Shown here piece after piece: positions 1 to 8,556 of a stretch of 64,000 nt of DNA (positions are counted from its first letter, which is position 1; every line of letters starts with the position of its first letter). A model generated the notes under the pieces. The model made no database searches. It saw nothing but the letters and a program-made list of their open reading frames with translations, and was not told the origin of the DNA. The DNA is from Flavivirga rizhaonensis. Lineage in GTDB: Bacteria > Bacteroidota > Bacteroidia > Flavobacteriales > Flavobacteriaceae. A program made the translations under genes and the position numbers. Where the stretch lies: NCBI RefSeq assembly GCF_004791695.1, contig NZ_SRSO01000006.1, forward strand, positions 62,001-126,000. The letters run 5' to 3'.

Positions 1-1
1 G

Positions 2-112
2 TATGACGGAAAGTCAAAAGAAAAAAAGGAATCAAAAAAAATAAAAGAAAAGGTTTTTAAAAGGTTGAAACACATCAAAGAAACCATGTTTTTAAAAAAA
101 GATAAAAAATGA
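2..112 (+). CDS. 3' end of an upstream gene, possibly a GNAT acyltransferase
   Basis: A frame open from the left edge gives 36 very lysine-rich C-terminal residues (ending ETMFLKKDKK) and stops with a TGA that overlaps the argG ATG in an ATGA junction. Such four-base overlap is typical of translationally coupled operon genes, so this is probably the first or an earlier gene of the arginine operon. In Bacteroidetes a GNAT-family acyltransferase (glutamate N-acyltransferase candidate) often precedes argG; that identity is inferred from context only, because no catalytic region lies inside the window. Confidence 0.45.
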   Translation, partial: YDGKSKEKKESKKIKEKVFKRLKHIKETMFLKKDKK

Positions 113-1284
113 AAAAATTAGTAATAGCATATAGTGGCGGATTAGATACATCGTATTGTGCAGTTAGTTTATCTAAAGAATATGAAGTGCATGCCGTAAG
201 CGTCAATACAGGTGGATTTACAAAAGAAGAAATTAGCCATATAGAAAGTAACGCTTATAAAATGGGTGTTGCAACTTATAAGAATATTGATGCAGTTGCT
301 ACATTTTATCAAAAAGTAGTGAAGTATTTAATTTATGGTAATGTTTTAAAGAATAATACCTATCCACTATCTGTAAGTGCAGAAAGAATTATTCAGGCTA
401 TCGAGATTGTAGAATATGCAAAAAGTATCGATGCAGGATACATTGCACACGGTAGTACAGGCGCAGGAAACGATCAGGTAAGATTCGATATGATTTTTCA
501 AACCCTGGCTCCAGAAATTGAAATCATCACACCTATTAGAGATCAGAAATTAACCAGACAAGAAGAAATAGATTATTTAAAATCTAATGGTATAGACATG
601 TCTTGGGAGAAAGCACAATACTCCATTAACAAAGGGCTTTGGGGAACCAGTGTTGGAGGCTCTGAAACCTTAGCCTCTGAAAAACCATTACCAAGTGAAG
701 CTTATCCGTCTCAATTAGAGAAAGAAGGTGAAGAAAAAGTAACGCTTACATTTAAAAATGGGGAGTTTGTCGCATTGAATGGTCAAGAAAACGCACCAGA
801 AATTAATATTGAATTATTAAATAATATTGCGTCGGCATATGCCATAGGAAGAGACATTCATGTAGGTGATACCATCGTAGGTATAAAAGGACGTGTAGGT
901 TTTGAAGCAGCTGCAGCTTTAATCACAGTAAAAGCACACCATTTATTAGAAAAACATACACTTACCAAATGGCAGCTTCAACATAAAGAATATTTATCAA
1001 GCTTTTATGGGATGCATTTGCATGAAGGACAGTATTTAGATCCAGTAATGAGAAATATAGAAGCCTTTTTGCAAAGCAGTCAAGAACAAGTAAGTGGAGA
1101 TGTAACCGTGACATTAAAACCATATCATTTCTCATTAGATGGTATTGTGTCAGAACATGATTTAATGAATGCCAAATTTGGAAGCTATGGTGAAGTTAAT
1201 AAGGGTTGGACAGCAGATGAAGCCAAAGGGTTTATCAAGATTGTTGGAAACCAAAATAAAATATATCAACAAGTAAACTCGTAA
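109..1284 (+). CDS. argG: Argininosuccinate synthase
   Basis: Joins citrulline and aspartate with ATP to form argininosuccinate, the penultimate step of arginine synthesis, in the cytosol. The N-terminal PP-loop AYSGGLDTS (residues 7-15) binds ATP, and the later GIKGRVGFEAAAALI stretch is typical of the family. The protein has 391 residues, close to the usual 400. The ATG overlaps the upstream stop codon and starts directly before the conserved MKKLVIAYSGG, so the start is secure. It opens the visible part of the arginine/proline operon; argC follows after 74 bases holding a palindromic repeat. Confidence 0.96.
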   Translation: MKKLVIAYSGGLDTSYCAVSLSKEYEVHAVSVNTGGFTKEEISHIESNAYKMGVATYKNIDAVATFYQKVVKYLIYGNVLKNNTYPLSVSAERIIQAIEIVEYAKSIDAGYIAHGSTGAGNDQVRFDMIFQTLAPEIEIITPIRDQKLTRQEEIDYLKSNGIDMSWEKAQYSINKGLWGTSVGGSETLASEKPLPSEAYPSQLEKEGEEKVTLTFKNGEFVALNGQENAPEINIELLNNIASAYAIGRDIHVGDTIVGIKGRVGFEAAAALITVKAHHLLEKHTLTKWQLQHKEYLSSFYGMHLHEGQYLDPVMRNIEAFLQSSQEQVSGDVTVTLKPYHFSLDGIVSEHDLMNAKFGSYGEVNKGWTADEAKGFIKIVGNQNKIYQQVNS

Positions 1285-1298
1285 GTTATTGAGACTTG

Positions 1299-1330
1299 AG
1301 ACCTGTCAGGTTTAAAAACCTGACAGGTCT
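1299..1330. repeat. Palindromic intergenic repeat, family B
   Basis: A near-perfect inverted repeat between argG and argC: arm AGACCTGTCAGGTTT and its complement AAACCTGACAGGTCT. Each arm holds a smaller palindrome (CCTGTCAGG/CCTGACAGG). A nearly identical copy lies at 23714-23746 and a half copy at 6627-6641. It has no T-run and is not an obvious terminator. It extends the argC frame upstream and so creates a false early start. Confidence 0.85.
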
Positions 1331-1358
1331 GAGAAACACAACAATAAATCGTATAAAA

Positions 1359-2342
1359 ATGGAAAAAATAGAAGTTGGTATTATTGGAGGTGCTGGTTAT
1401 ACAGCAGGAGAGTTGGTAAGGTTATTAATATCGCATCCAAAAGCAACTATTAATTTTGTATTTAGTACCTCTAACGCAGGTAATAAAATTAGTCATATCC
1501 ATCAAGATTTGGTGGGGTCTTTAGATTTGAAATTTACTGATACCGTTAATCCAGATGTTGATGTGTTGTTTTTATGTTTAGGTCATGGAAATTCAGTAAA
1601 GTTTTTAGAAAACAATACATTTTCAGATAAAACAAAAATCATTGATTTAGGAAATGATTTCAGATTAGAAAAAGATAAGGTTTTTGATGATAAAAATTTT
1701 GTGTATGGCTTACCAGAATTGCAAAAAGAAGTTGTGAAATCTGCTAATTATATTGCCAATCCAGGTTGTTTTGCAACCGCCATTCAATTAGGGTTATTAC
1801 CGTTAGCAGAAAAGAATTTGTTGAATAGCGATGTGCACATTAATGCTGTAACTGGAGCCACAGGAGCAGGAACGTCATTGTCGGCAACAACCCATTATAC
1901 ATGGAGAGATAATAACTTTTCGTACTACAAGCCGTTTACGCATCAGCATTTAGGAGAAATTAATCAATCTGTAAAACAATTACAAAATGATTTCTCCTCA
2001 GAGATTTTGTTCATGCCAAATAGAGGAAACTTTTCAAGAGGTATTTTTGCAACCCTTTACACGGATTTTGAAGGAACTGTTGAGGAAGCCATTTCGATGT
2101 ATAAAGACTTTTATAAAGACGCCAAATTTACTTTTGTTTCAGATGCGACCATTCACTTAAAACAAGTGGTAAATACGAATAAGTGTATCATACATTTACA
2201 TAAACACAATAATAAGTTGTTGATTACAAGCGTAATTGATAACCTGTTAAAAGGAGCTTCCGGTCAAGCTATTCAAAACATGAATTTAATGTTTGGATTA
2301 GAAGAAACTGAAGGTTTGCAATTGAAGGGTACTTATTTTTAA
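1359..2342 (+). CDS. argC: N-acyl-gamma-glutamyl-phosphate reductase
   Basis: Reduces N-acyl-glutamyl phosphate with NADPH to the semialdehyde in arginine synthesis. The Rossmann motif GIIGGAGYTAGEL is at the N-terminus and the catalytic cysteine sits in ANPGCFATA. Length is 327 residues. I start it at MEKIEVGIIGG rather than at the ATG 63 bases upstream, because the extra residues are encoded by the palindromic repeat and have no counterpart in the family. In this lineage the substrate is probably the N-succinyl form, judging from the transcarbamylase further down. Cytosolic; same operon as argG. Confidence 0.95.
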   Translation: MEKIEVGIIGGAGYTAGELVRLLISHPKATINFVFSTSNAGNKISHIHQDLVGSLDLKFTDTVNPDVDVLFLCLGHGNSVKFLENNTFSDKTKIIDLGNDFRLEKDKVFDDKNFVYGLPELQKEVVKSANYIANPGCFATAIQLGLLPLAEKNLLNSDVHINAVTGATGAGTSLSATTHYTWRDNNFSYYKPFTHQHLGEINQSVKQLQNDFSSEILFMPNRGNFSRGIFATLYTDFEGTVEEAISMYKDFYKDAKFTFVSDATIHLKQVVNTNKCIIHLHKHNNKLLITSVIDNLLKGASGQAIQNMNLMFGLEETEGLQLKGTYF

Positions 2343-2343
2343 T

Positions 2344-2450
2344 CCCCACCTAAGCTCCCCAAAAGGGAGGAATAGTTTGAGGTTATACCTGTATAGGTTT
2401 TGAAAAACGTTTGAGTAAGCGTTCCCCTCCTTCGGAGGGGCTAGGGGAGG
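2344..2450. repeat. Paired GC-rich repeats, family A (reverse + forward)
   Basis: The 167-base gap between argC and proC holds a reverse copy (2344-2370, with CTCCCC-AAAA-GGGAG hairpin) just after the argC stop and a forward copy (2423-2450, CCCCTCC-TTCG-GAGGGG followed by CTAGGGGAGG). The same reverse-then-forward arrangement recurs after cysD, cysN and metH. A short hairpin related to family C (TTTCCGCCTTTGCGGAAA, 2474-2491) lies directly before the proC start region. Confidence 0.8.
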
Positions 2451-2509
2451 ATTTAAGGAATAGTGATAAATAGATTTCCGCCTTTGCGGAAATGAAAAAA
2501 AGTATAAAT

Positions 2510-3304
2510 ATGAAAATAGCTATAATAGGAACAGGAAATTTAGGAAGTTCAATCGCTAAAGGACTAATAAAAAATAAGTCATTTACATCGTTGTATTTAA
2601 GTGATAAAAATACATCGGCAGTAATAGCTTTTAAAGATGAACCTTATGTTACCATTACAAGTAACAATTCTGAAGCAGTTGAAAAATCGGATATTGTCCT
2701 TTTTGCGTTGCAGCCAAGACATATAGAAAATGTATTGAGGGGTGTTACGCCGCTTATAAGAGCTGATCATGTTGTACTTTCAGTAGCCGCTGGTTTCGAG
2801 ATTTCTAGAATAGAAAGCGTTATTGGAAGTGATAAAAATATTATTCGTGTGATGCCGAATACAGCGATCTCAATAGGAAAATCCATGACCTGTCTTTCAG
2901 CAAATGATAAAGGTCAGGAAAAAATTGAATTGGCAAAGGATATATTCAATCAGTTAGGGACTACTATGGTCATTCCAGAAGAACAAATACAAGCAGCAAC
3001 AGTTATTTGTGCTAGTGGAATCGCATTTTGGATGCGCTTGGTACGTGCAACAACTCAAGGAGCCATTCAATTAGGTTTCGAAGCACACGAAGCACATAAT
3101 TTAGCAGTTCAAACGTGTTTTGGATCTGCTAGTCTGTTAATTGAATCAGGTAGACACCCAGAGCAGGAAATTGATCGTGTAACAACACCTAGTGGATGTA
3201 CTATTGAAGGGTTGAACGCTATGGAACATCAAGGTTTAAGCTCTGCTTTAATACAAGGTATTGTATCATCATTTGAAAAAATTAATCAAATTAAAAAGAA
3301 TTAA
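2510..3304 (+). CDS. proC: Pyrroline-5-carboxylate reductase
   Basis: Last step of proline synthesis: NAD(P)H-dependent reduction of pyrroline-5-carboxylate. The N-terminal MKIAIIGTGNLGSSIAKGL is the dinucleotide-binding fold; MPNTAISIGKSMTC and the C-terminal TTPSGCTIEGLNAMEHQG are the family signature. Length is 264 residues, as usual. A start 18 bases upstream is possible, but the conserved protein begins at MKIAIIG. Its placement among arg genes suggests that proline and arginine synthesis from glutamate are co-expressed here. One base separates its stop from the argD start. Confidence 0.95.
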   Translation: MKIAIIGTGNLGSSIAKGLIKNKSFTSLYLSDKNTSAVIAFKDEPYVTITSNNSEAVEKSDIVLFALQPRHIENVLRGVTPLIRADHVVLSVAAGFEISRIESVIGSDKNIIRVMPNTAISIGKSMTCLSANDKGQEKIELAKDIFNQLGTTMVIPEEQIQAATVICASGIAFWMRLVRATTQGAIQLGFEAHEAHNLAVQTCFGSASLLIESGRHPEQEIDRVTTPSGCTIEGLNAMEHQGLSSALIQGIVSSFEKINQIKKN

Positions 3305-3305
3305 A

Positions 3306-4451
3306 ATGCCACTATTTGACGTTTATCCATTATATAATGTTACTCCCGTTTCTGGGAAAGACATTCTCGTTTACGATAACGAAGGAACCGAATACTTAGA
3401 TCTTTATGGAGGTCATGCAGTAATTTCTATCGGGCATGCACATCCAAATTATGTGGAGGCAATTACCAATCAGGTTAATACTTTAGGGTTTTATTCCAAT
3501 GCCATTCAAAATCCATTACAAAAACAACTGGCAGATAAACTTGAAGCCCTATCTGGGTGTCAAGGTTACGAGTTGTTTTTATGTAACTCTGGAGCAGAGG
3601 CCAATGAAAATGCTTTAAAATTAGCTTCCTTCAAAACAGGTAAAAAGCGTGTGGTGGCGTTTAGCAATGGATTTCATGGAAGAACATCGGCAGCAGTAGC
3701 GGCAACCGATAATAAAAATATTATTGCACCAATAAATGCACAACAAGCTGTAACGATCTTGCCTTTAAATGATATTGAAGGTGTTAAAAGAGAATTAGAA
3801 AAAGGAGATGTTTGCGCTGTAATTGTTGAGTTTATTCAGGGTGTTGGAGGTTTAGACCAAGGAACTACAGCGTTTTTCGAACAAGTAGATGCACTCTGTA
3901 AAGCCAATAATACGATGTTTATAGCAGATGAAATTCAATGCGGTTATGGACGTTCAGGGAAATTTTTCGCATTTCAACATTATAACGTGACACCAGATAT
4001 TATTTCTCTGGCGAAAGGTATGGGAAATGGTTTTCCAATAGGAGGAATTTTAATCCATCCAGATATCGAATCTAAACATGGCATGTTAGGAACAACCTTT
4101 GGAGGGAATCATTTAGCGTGTGCAGCAGGTTTAGCAGTTTTAAAAACCATTGAAGGAGAAAACCTTATTGAAAACACAAATATTATTTCTGAGTATTTTA
4201 TTGAAAAAGCGAAAACGATTCCGCAGATAAAAAACATAAAAGGAAGAGGATTAATGCTAGGTTTGGAATTCGACTTTGAAGTTGGAGACCTCCGCAAAGC
4301 ATTAATATATAATCATAAGATATTTACTGGAGGCGCATCCAACAAGAAATTGTTAAGAATATTACCGCCATTAACTATTAAGAAAGAACATGTAGATCAA
4401 TTTTTTGAAGCCTTGACTAAAGCGTTGGTAGAAATTGAAGCATCGGTATAA
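3306..4451 (+). CDS. argD: N-acyl-ornithine aminotransferase
   Basis: Class III PLP aminotransferase converting the N-acyl glutamate semialdehyde to N-acyl-ornithine. Motifs: GGHAVISIGHAHP, SGAEANENALKLA, FIADEIQCGYGRSG, and the PLP lysine K237 in LAKGMGNGFPIGG. Length 381 residues. The start MPLFDVYPLYN is chosen because the upstream ATG lies inside proC. Succinyl versus acetyl substrate cannot be told from this protein alone; the argF' neighbour favours succinyl. Confidence 0.94.
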   Translation: MPLFDVYPLYNVTPVSGKDILVYDNEGTEYLDLYGGHAVISIGHAHPNYVEAITNQVNTLGFYSNAIQNPLQKQLADKLEALSGCQGYELFLCNSGAEANENALKLASFKTGKKRVVAFSNGFHGRTSAAVAATDNKNIIAPINAQQAVTILPLNDIEGVKRELEKGDVCAVIVEFIQGVGGLDQGTTAFFEQVDALCKANNTMFIADEIQCGYGRSGKFFAFQHYNVTPDIISLAKGMGNGFPIGGILIHPDIESKHGMLGTTFGGNHLACAAGLAVLKTIEGENLIENTNIISEYFIEKAKTIPQIKNIKGRGLMLGLEFDFEVGDLRKALIYNHKIFTGGASNKKLLRILPPLTIKKEHVDQFFEALTKALVEIEASV

Positions 4452-4667
4452 AAAGAATTAGCGATATGTGATGTCTCAATCGTGCCTCATTTCGACATGA
4501 CAAAGTAATATTAATAATAGTAAGTCATTACTACGTTACTAAAAGAATAAAGTAGAGTGATTCGTCATTTCGACTAAAAGGAGAAATCACACAAGTAGCT
4601 AACGAATATAGCGAGACTGAACACTGAGACTGTAAACTGAACACTGGAACAACTGAAAACTAAAAAA
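4452..4667. other. Intergenic region with degenerate repeats
   Basis: 216 bases between argD and proA without a credible gene. It contains fragments of the CATTTCGAC / GTCATTTCGACT repeat type (around 4488-4505 and 4562-4592) seen elsewhere in this window and a simple ACTGAACACTG-rich stretch near 4615-4650. I see no promoter consensus that stands out and no T-run terminator. Confidence 0.6.
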
Positions 4668-5864
4668 ATGAATACCTTATTATCCATAGAAAAAAGAAAT
4701 GCCGTATTACTTAAAATGGCAGTGCTTTTAGAACAAGAAAGAAATAATATTATTACTATTAATAAAGCTGATTTAGAAGCTTACGAAGGCAACGATATTT
4801 CAATGTATGACAGGCTAAAAGTGGATGATACCAAGGTAGATGAAATGATTGCTTCAGTAACACATTTAGCATCTCAAGAAGACCCAGTAGGAGTAGAACG
4901 CTTTAGTTTTAAACATGATAACGGGATGCAGGTTTATAATAAAACAGCATCATTTGGAACGGTGTTAATTATTTACGAATCCAGGCCAGATGTCACTGTT
5001 GAAGCAGCAGGTATCGCCTTTAAATCAGGTAATAAAATATTACTTAAAGGCGGTAAAGAATCATTAAAATCAAACTTGAAAATTGTTGCCTTATGGCATC
5101 AAGCTTTAAAAGAAAATGAAGCCTCAACAGATTGGGTGGAGTATTTACAATTCAATAGAATAGAAACACAAGCCTTTTTAGAAAAACCGACACAGAAAGT
5201 CGATTTGATTGTGCCGCGTGGTGGCGAACGTTTAATTGCGTTTGTAAAACAACATGCTACCTGTCCAGTGATAATTAGTGGTCGTGGTAATAACTTTGTA
5301 TATGTACATCCAGAAGCAGATCAGCAAATAGCATTAAATTTAATAGTGAATGGAAAAACAGCTAAAATATCAGCATGTAATGCTATTGATAAAGTTATAA
5401 TAGATAAAGACTTGCCTAATAAAAAAGACTTTATAGAAAGTCTCATTTCTAAATTAAAAGCATTTAATGTTGAAATTTTAGGAGATGAAATTATTTGTGA
5501 ATTTGATGAGGTAAGTTCAATAGCATCCGATGACGTATGGTTTGAAGAGTTTTTAGATTATAAAATAGCTATTGGAGAGGTTACTTCCAATGAAGAAGCT
5601 ATTGCCATGATAAATAAATATTCTGGTGGACATTCATCTGTCATTGTAACAACCAATGAAGCAGAAGCGAAATTATTTATGGAGAATGTAGATACTGCTG
5701 CTGTGTATCACAATGCATCCTCACGTTTTACAGATGGCGGACAATTAGGTTTAGGTGGTGAGTTAGCTATTAGCACCGATAAATTACACCAACGAGGGCC
5801 TATAGGCTTAAAGCATTTGGTAACTAATAAATGGTACGTCCATGGCAATGGACAAACAAGATAA
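4668..5864 (+). CDS. proA: Glutamate-5-semialdehyde dehydrogenase (gamma-glutamyl phosphate reductase)
   Basis: NADPH-dependent reduction of gamma-glutamyl phosphate in proline synthesis. It is an aldehyde-dehydrogenase-fold protein: YESRPDVTVEAAGIAFKSGNKILLKGGKE is the family hallmark region, the catalytic cysteine is C237 in KISACNAIDK, and the C-terminal RFTDGGQLGLGGELAIST is typical. Length 398 residues, slightly under the common 415. It is followed after two bases by proB, the kinase that makes its substrate, so the two probably form a coupled pair. Confidence 0.95.
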   Translation: MNTLLSIEKRNAVLLKMAVLLEQERNNIITINKADLEAYEGNDISMYDRLKVDDTKVDEMIASVTHLASQEDPVGVERFSFKHDNGMQVYNKTASFGTVLIIYESRPDVTVEAAGIAFKSGNKILLKGGKESLKSNLKIVALWHQALKENEASTDWVEYLQFNRIETQAFLEKPTQKVDLIVPRGGERLIAFVKQHATCPVIISGRGNNFVYVHPEADQQIALNLIVNGKTAKISACNAIDKVIIDKDLPNKKDFIESLISKLKAFNVEILGDEIICEFDEVSSIASDDVWFEEFLDYKIAIGEVTSNEEAIAMINKYSGGHSSVIVTTNEAEAKLFMENVDTAAVYHNASSRFTDGGQLGLGGELAISTDKLHQRGPIGLKHLVTNKWYVHGNGQTR

Positions 5865-5866
5865 CC

Positions 5867-6628
5867 ATGAAAAAGAAAAGAATATTACTTAAAGTTGGGT
5901 CTAATACACTTACCAAAGAAACCAATAACATTTCTAGAGGTAAGATAGAGGATATTGCCAACCAAATGGCACAATTACATGATACCTGTGAGTTTATTAT
6001 TGTAAGTTCTGGGGCGATCGCTGTGGCAAAACAATTTGTAAAGCTGGAAAGCAAGCAAAAAGACGTTTTTGTAAAACAAGCCCTCGCATCTATTGGCCAG
6101 CCACATCTTATAAGAATTTATCAGGAGATTTTTAGAGAATATGGATTGCTAACATCACAGTGTTTATTATCCTATTCAGATTTTGAAAAACAGGAAAGTA
6201 AAACAAACATCGTAAATACCATAAATGTACTCGTTAATAATAATTATATACCTATTATTAATGAAAACGATACGGTAGCTACTGATGAAATTAAGTTTGG
6301 AGATAACGATAAATTAGGAGCCCTTACCGCTTCGCTTTTAAATGCCGATCTGTTTATAATAGCAACCAACACAAATGGTATTTATACCAAAGAATCCATA
6401 GAAAATGGAACCCCAAAAACCATAGAACTCGTTGAAGACTTTAATCAATTAAAGAATCAAGTAGTAAATTCTAAATCTACTCATGGTACAGGTGGCATGC
6501 AATCTAAAATAGATGCCATTTCAGTAGCAAAACAATCAAAAATAGAAACATGGATTGTAAACGGATTAGAAGATAATTTTATAGTTAATGCTTTTGAAAA
6601 CAAAGTACCGTTTACCAAAATAATGTAG
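5867..6628 (+). CDS. proB: Glutamate 5-kinase, short form without PUA domain
   Basis: Phosphorylates glutamate as the first, usually proline-inhibited, step of proline synthesis. The amino-acid-kinase fold shows KVGSNTLTKE at the N-terminus, VSSGAIAVA, FGDNDKLGALTASLL and GTGGMQSKIDAI. At 253 residues it lacks the C-terminal PUA domain of the E. coli enzyme, a common short form. The start MKKKRILLKVGS is preferred over an ATG 36 bases upstream inside proA. The order proA-proB is reversed relative to E. coli. Confidence 0.94.
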   Translation: MKKKRILLKVGSNTLTKETNNISRGKIEDIANQMAQLHDTCEFIIVSSGAIAVAKQFVKLESKQKDVFVKQALASIGQPHLIRIYQEIFREYGLLTSQCLLSYSDFEKQESKTNIVNTINVLVNNNYIPIINENDTVATDEIKFGDNDKLGALTASLLNADLFIIATNTNGIYTKESIENGTPKTIELVEDFNQLKNQVVNSKSTHGTGGMQSKIDAISVAKQSKIETWIVNGLEDNFIVNAFENKVPFTKIM

Positions 6629-6641
6629 ACCTGACAGGTCT
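6627..6641. repeat. Half copy of palindromic repeat family B
   Basis: The 15-base palindrome AGACCTGACAGGTCT overlaps the proB stop codon (TAG, 6626-6628). It equals one arm of the longer repeats at 1299 and 23714, so the repeat reaches the exact end of the reading frame here. Confidence 0.75.
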
Positions 6642-6659
6642 AAAAATAACAATTAAACA

Positions 6660-7598
6660 ATGAAAAACTATACCTCCATACACGACATAGACGATATTAA
6701 TTCATGGATTGCCGAAGCAAAAACTTTAAAACAAGACCCTTTAAAACACATAGCGTTAGGGAAAGATAAAACCATGGGGTTATTATTTTTCAACTCTAGT
6801 TTGCGTACCCGTTTAAGTACGCAAAAAGCGGCATTGAATTTAGGCATGAATCCGATTGTTATGAATGTGTCTGGGGATGCATGGGGCATCGAATTTGGCG
6901 ATGGTACCGTTATGAATGGTAATACTGCAGAACACATCAAAGAAGCAGCAGCAGTGGTATCGCAGTATTGTGATATTATTGCTGTAAGAGCATTTCCAAC
7001 GTTAACAGATAAGGTAAAAGATGAAAGCGAGCAGGTTTTAAAATCCTTTGTTAAATATGCGTCCGTTCCTATTGTAAATATGGAAAGTGCCACAGGACAT
7101 CCATTACAAGGATTAACAGATGCACTAACGATTTCAGAACATGCTAAAGTAGCAAAGCCAAAAGTCGTATTGAGTTGGGCGCCACATGTTAAAACCTTGC
7201 CTCATGCAGTAGCAAATAGCTTTATACAAGCTATGCAAAAAATGGATGTTGAGTTTGTAATTACCCATCCTGAAGGCTACGATTTAAACCCTGAAATTAT
7301 TGGTGATACACCAGTAATTTACAATCAGGAAGAAGCCTTTGCAAATGCCGATTTCGTATACACCAAAAACTGGTGTTCCTATTCAGATTACGGAAAAATT
7401 TTAAGCGAAGATTCTAATTGGATGATTACCAAAGAAAAACTAGGTAACGCTAAATTTATGCACTGCTTACCAGTAAGAAGAAATGTGGTAGTAGAAGATG
7501 CTGTTTTAGATAGTGATAGTTCATTAGTTATTCAACAAGCAAATAACAGAACCTACGCAGCGCAATTAGTGCTTAAAAAATTATTAGAAAATTTATAA
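6660..7598 (+). CDS. argF': N-succinylornithine carbamoyltransferase (AOTC/SOTC family)
   Basis: Transfers carbamoyl from carbamoyl phosphate to an N-acylated ornithine. FFNSSLRTRLSTQKAALNLGMN (from residue 43) is the carbamoyl-phosphate site of the N-acylornithine branch, and HCLPVRRN is conserved near the C-terminus. The specificity position (Pro90 in the Bacteroides fragilis succinyl enzyme, Glu92 in the Xanthomonas acetyl enzyme) is Ala90 here in NGNTAEHI. Published swaps report that replacing Glu92 with Ala, Ser, Val or Pro gives succinylornithine activity, so I infer the succinyl substrate. 312 residues. Operon member between proB and argB. Confidence 0.9.
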   Translation: MKNYTSIHDIDDINSWIAEAKTLKQDPLKHIALGKDKTMGLLFFNSSLRTRLSTQKAALNLGMNPIVMNVSGDAWGIEFGDGTVMNGNTAEHIKEAAAVVSQYCDIIAVRAFPTLTDKVKDESEQVLKSFVKYASVPIVNMESATGHPLQGLTDALTISEHAKVAKPKVVLSWAPHVKTLPHAVANSFIQAMQKMDVEFVITHPEGYDLNPEIIGDTPVIYNQEEAFANADFVYTKNWCSYSDYGKILSEDSNWMITKEKLGNAKFMHCLPVRRNVVVEDAVLDSDSSLVIQQANNRTYAAQLVLKKLLENL

Positions 7599-7616
7599 CA
7601 TATTATCGGGTCACGT

Positions 7617-7762
7617 ATGTCACACTGAGCATTGTTGAAATGAAAATATATTTTTATTGAAAGTAGCTTGCGAAACAAGTCGAAGTGTCTATATTTCGAG
7701 TCTTTTGACTCCGATCAAGGTAAATTAAAGTTGAAATGTCAGGTTGAGCGCAGTCGAGACCT
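7617..7762. repeat. Family D repeat element, forward copy
   Basis: Between argF' and argB. A 66-base block (about 7618-7683, TGTCACACTGAGCATTG at its left end) recurs in inverted orientation at about 11487-11554 after argH. It is followed by GTCAGGTTGAGCGCAGTCGA (7739-7758), a motif shared with 11433, 27180 and 41218. The block runs in the argB frame and creates a false upstream start. Confidence 0.8.
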
Positions 7763-7778
7763 AAATAAGAAAAATAAA

Positions 7779-8555
7779 ATGGAAAAACTATCCATAGTAA
7801 AAATAGGAGGCAACATTATTGAAGACGAAACGTCTTTAAAAGCCTTTTTAAAACTGTTTTCTAATTTAGAAGGAAAGAAAATCTTAGTACATGGTGGAGG
7901 CAAACGCGCCACATTAGTGGCATCTAAATTAGGAATAGCATCTAAAATGATAAACGGTAGACGTATTACCGATGCGGAAACTTTAGAAGTGATCACGATG
8001 GTTTATGGCGGTCTGGTTAATAAGAATATTGTTGCCAAATTACAAGCTTTAAATACCAATGCCATAGGTTTAACTGGTGCCGATATTAATAGTATAGTAT
8101 CAGATAAAAGACCTGTAAAAGAGATTGATTTTGGTTTTGTTGGTGATGTTAAACAAGTCGCTCACGAATCTATAGATAAATTAATTCAAGCCGATTTCAC
8201 GCCTGTTTTTTGTGCGATCACACACGATGGTAACGGACAATTATTAAACACCAATGCAGACACTATTACGTCTCAGGTAGCTGTAGGCATGAGCCATTTG
8301 TATGAAACATCTATCTATTATTGCTTTGAATTAAATGGCGTTTTAGAAGATATCAATGATAAGAATTCGGTAGTAAAACATATCAACTCAAAGACATATA
8401 GCGAGTTACTGGAAAAAGGTATTATAGCAGATGGTATGTTGCCAAAGCTAGAAAATTGTTTTGATGCATTAAATAATGGAGTAAGTACAATTAATATGGG
8501 AAATACATCGATGTTAACCCAAGAAAATGATAATTTTACAACCATAACTTTATAA
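7779..8555 (+). CDS. argB: N-acylglutamate kinase
   Basis: Phosphorylates N-acylglutamate, normally the committed and often arginine-regulated step. The amino-acid-kinase fold shows KIGGNIIED at the N-terminus, VHGGGKRAT for substrate/phosphate binding, and LNTNADTITSQVA. Length 258 residues, the usual short form. I start at MEKLSIVKIGG; the 37 residues readable upstream come from the repeat at 7617-7762 and are not family sequence. One base separates the stop from argE. Confidence 0.95.
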   Translation: MEKLSIVKIGGNIIEDETSLKAFLKLFSNLEGKKILVHGGGKRATLVASKLGIASKMINGRRITDAETLEVITMVYGGLVNKNIVAKLQALNTNAIGLTGADINSIVSDKRPVKEIDFGFVGDVKQVAHESIDKLIQADFTPVFCAITHDGNGQLLNTNADTITSQVAVGMSHLYETSIYYCFELNGVLEDINDKNSVVKHINSKTYSELLEKGIIADGMLPKLENCFDALNNGVSTINMGNTSMLTQENDNFTTITL

Positions 8556-8556
8556 C

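Noticed and set aside
1296..1358. N-terminal extension of argC
   Set aside because: The 21 extra residues are encoded by the palindromic repeat; family proteins begin at the Rossmann fold.
7668..7778. 37-residue extension of argB
   Set aside because: It is family D repeat read in frame; the kinase starts at MEKLSIVKIGG.
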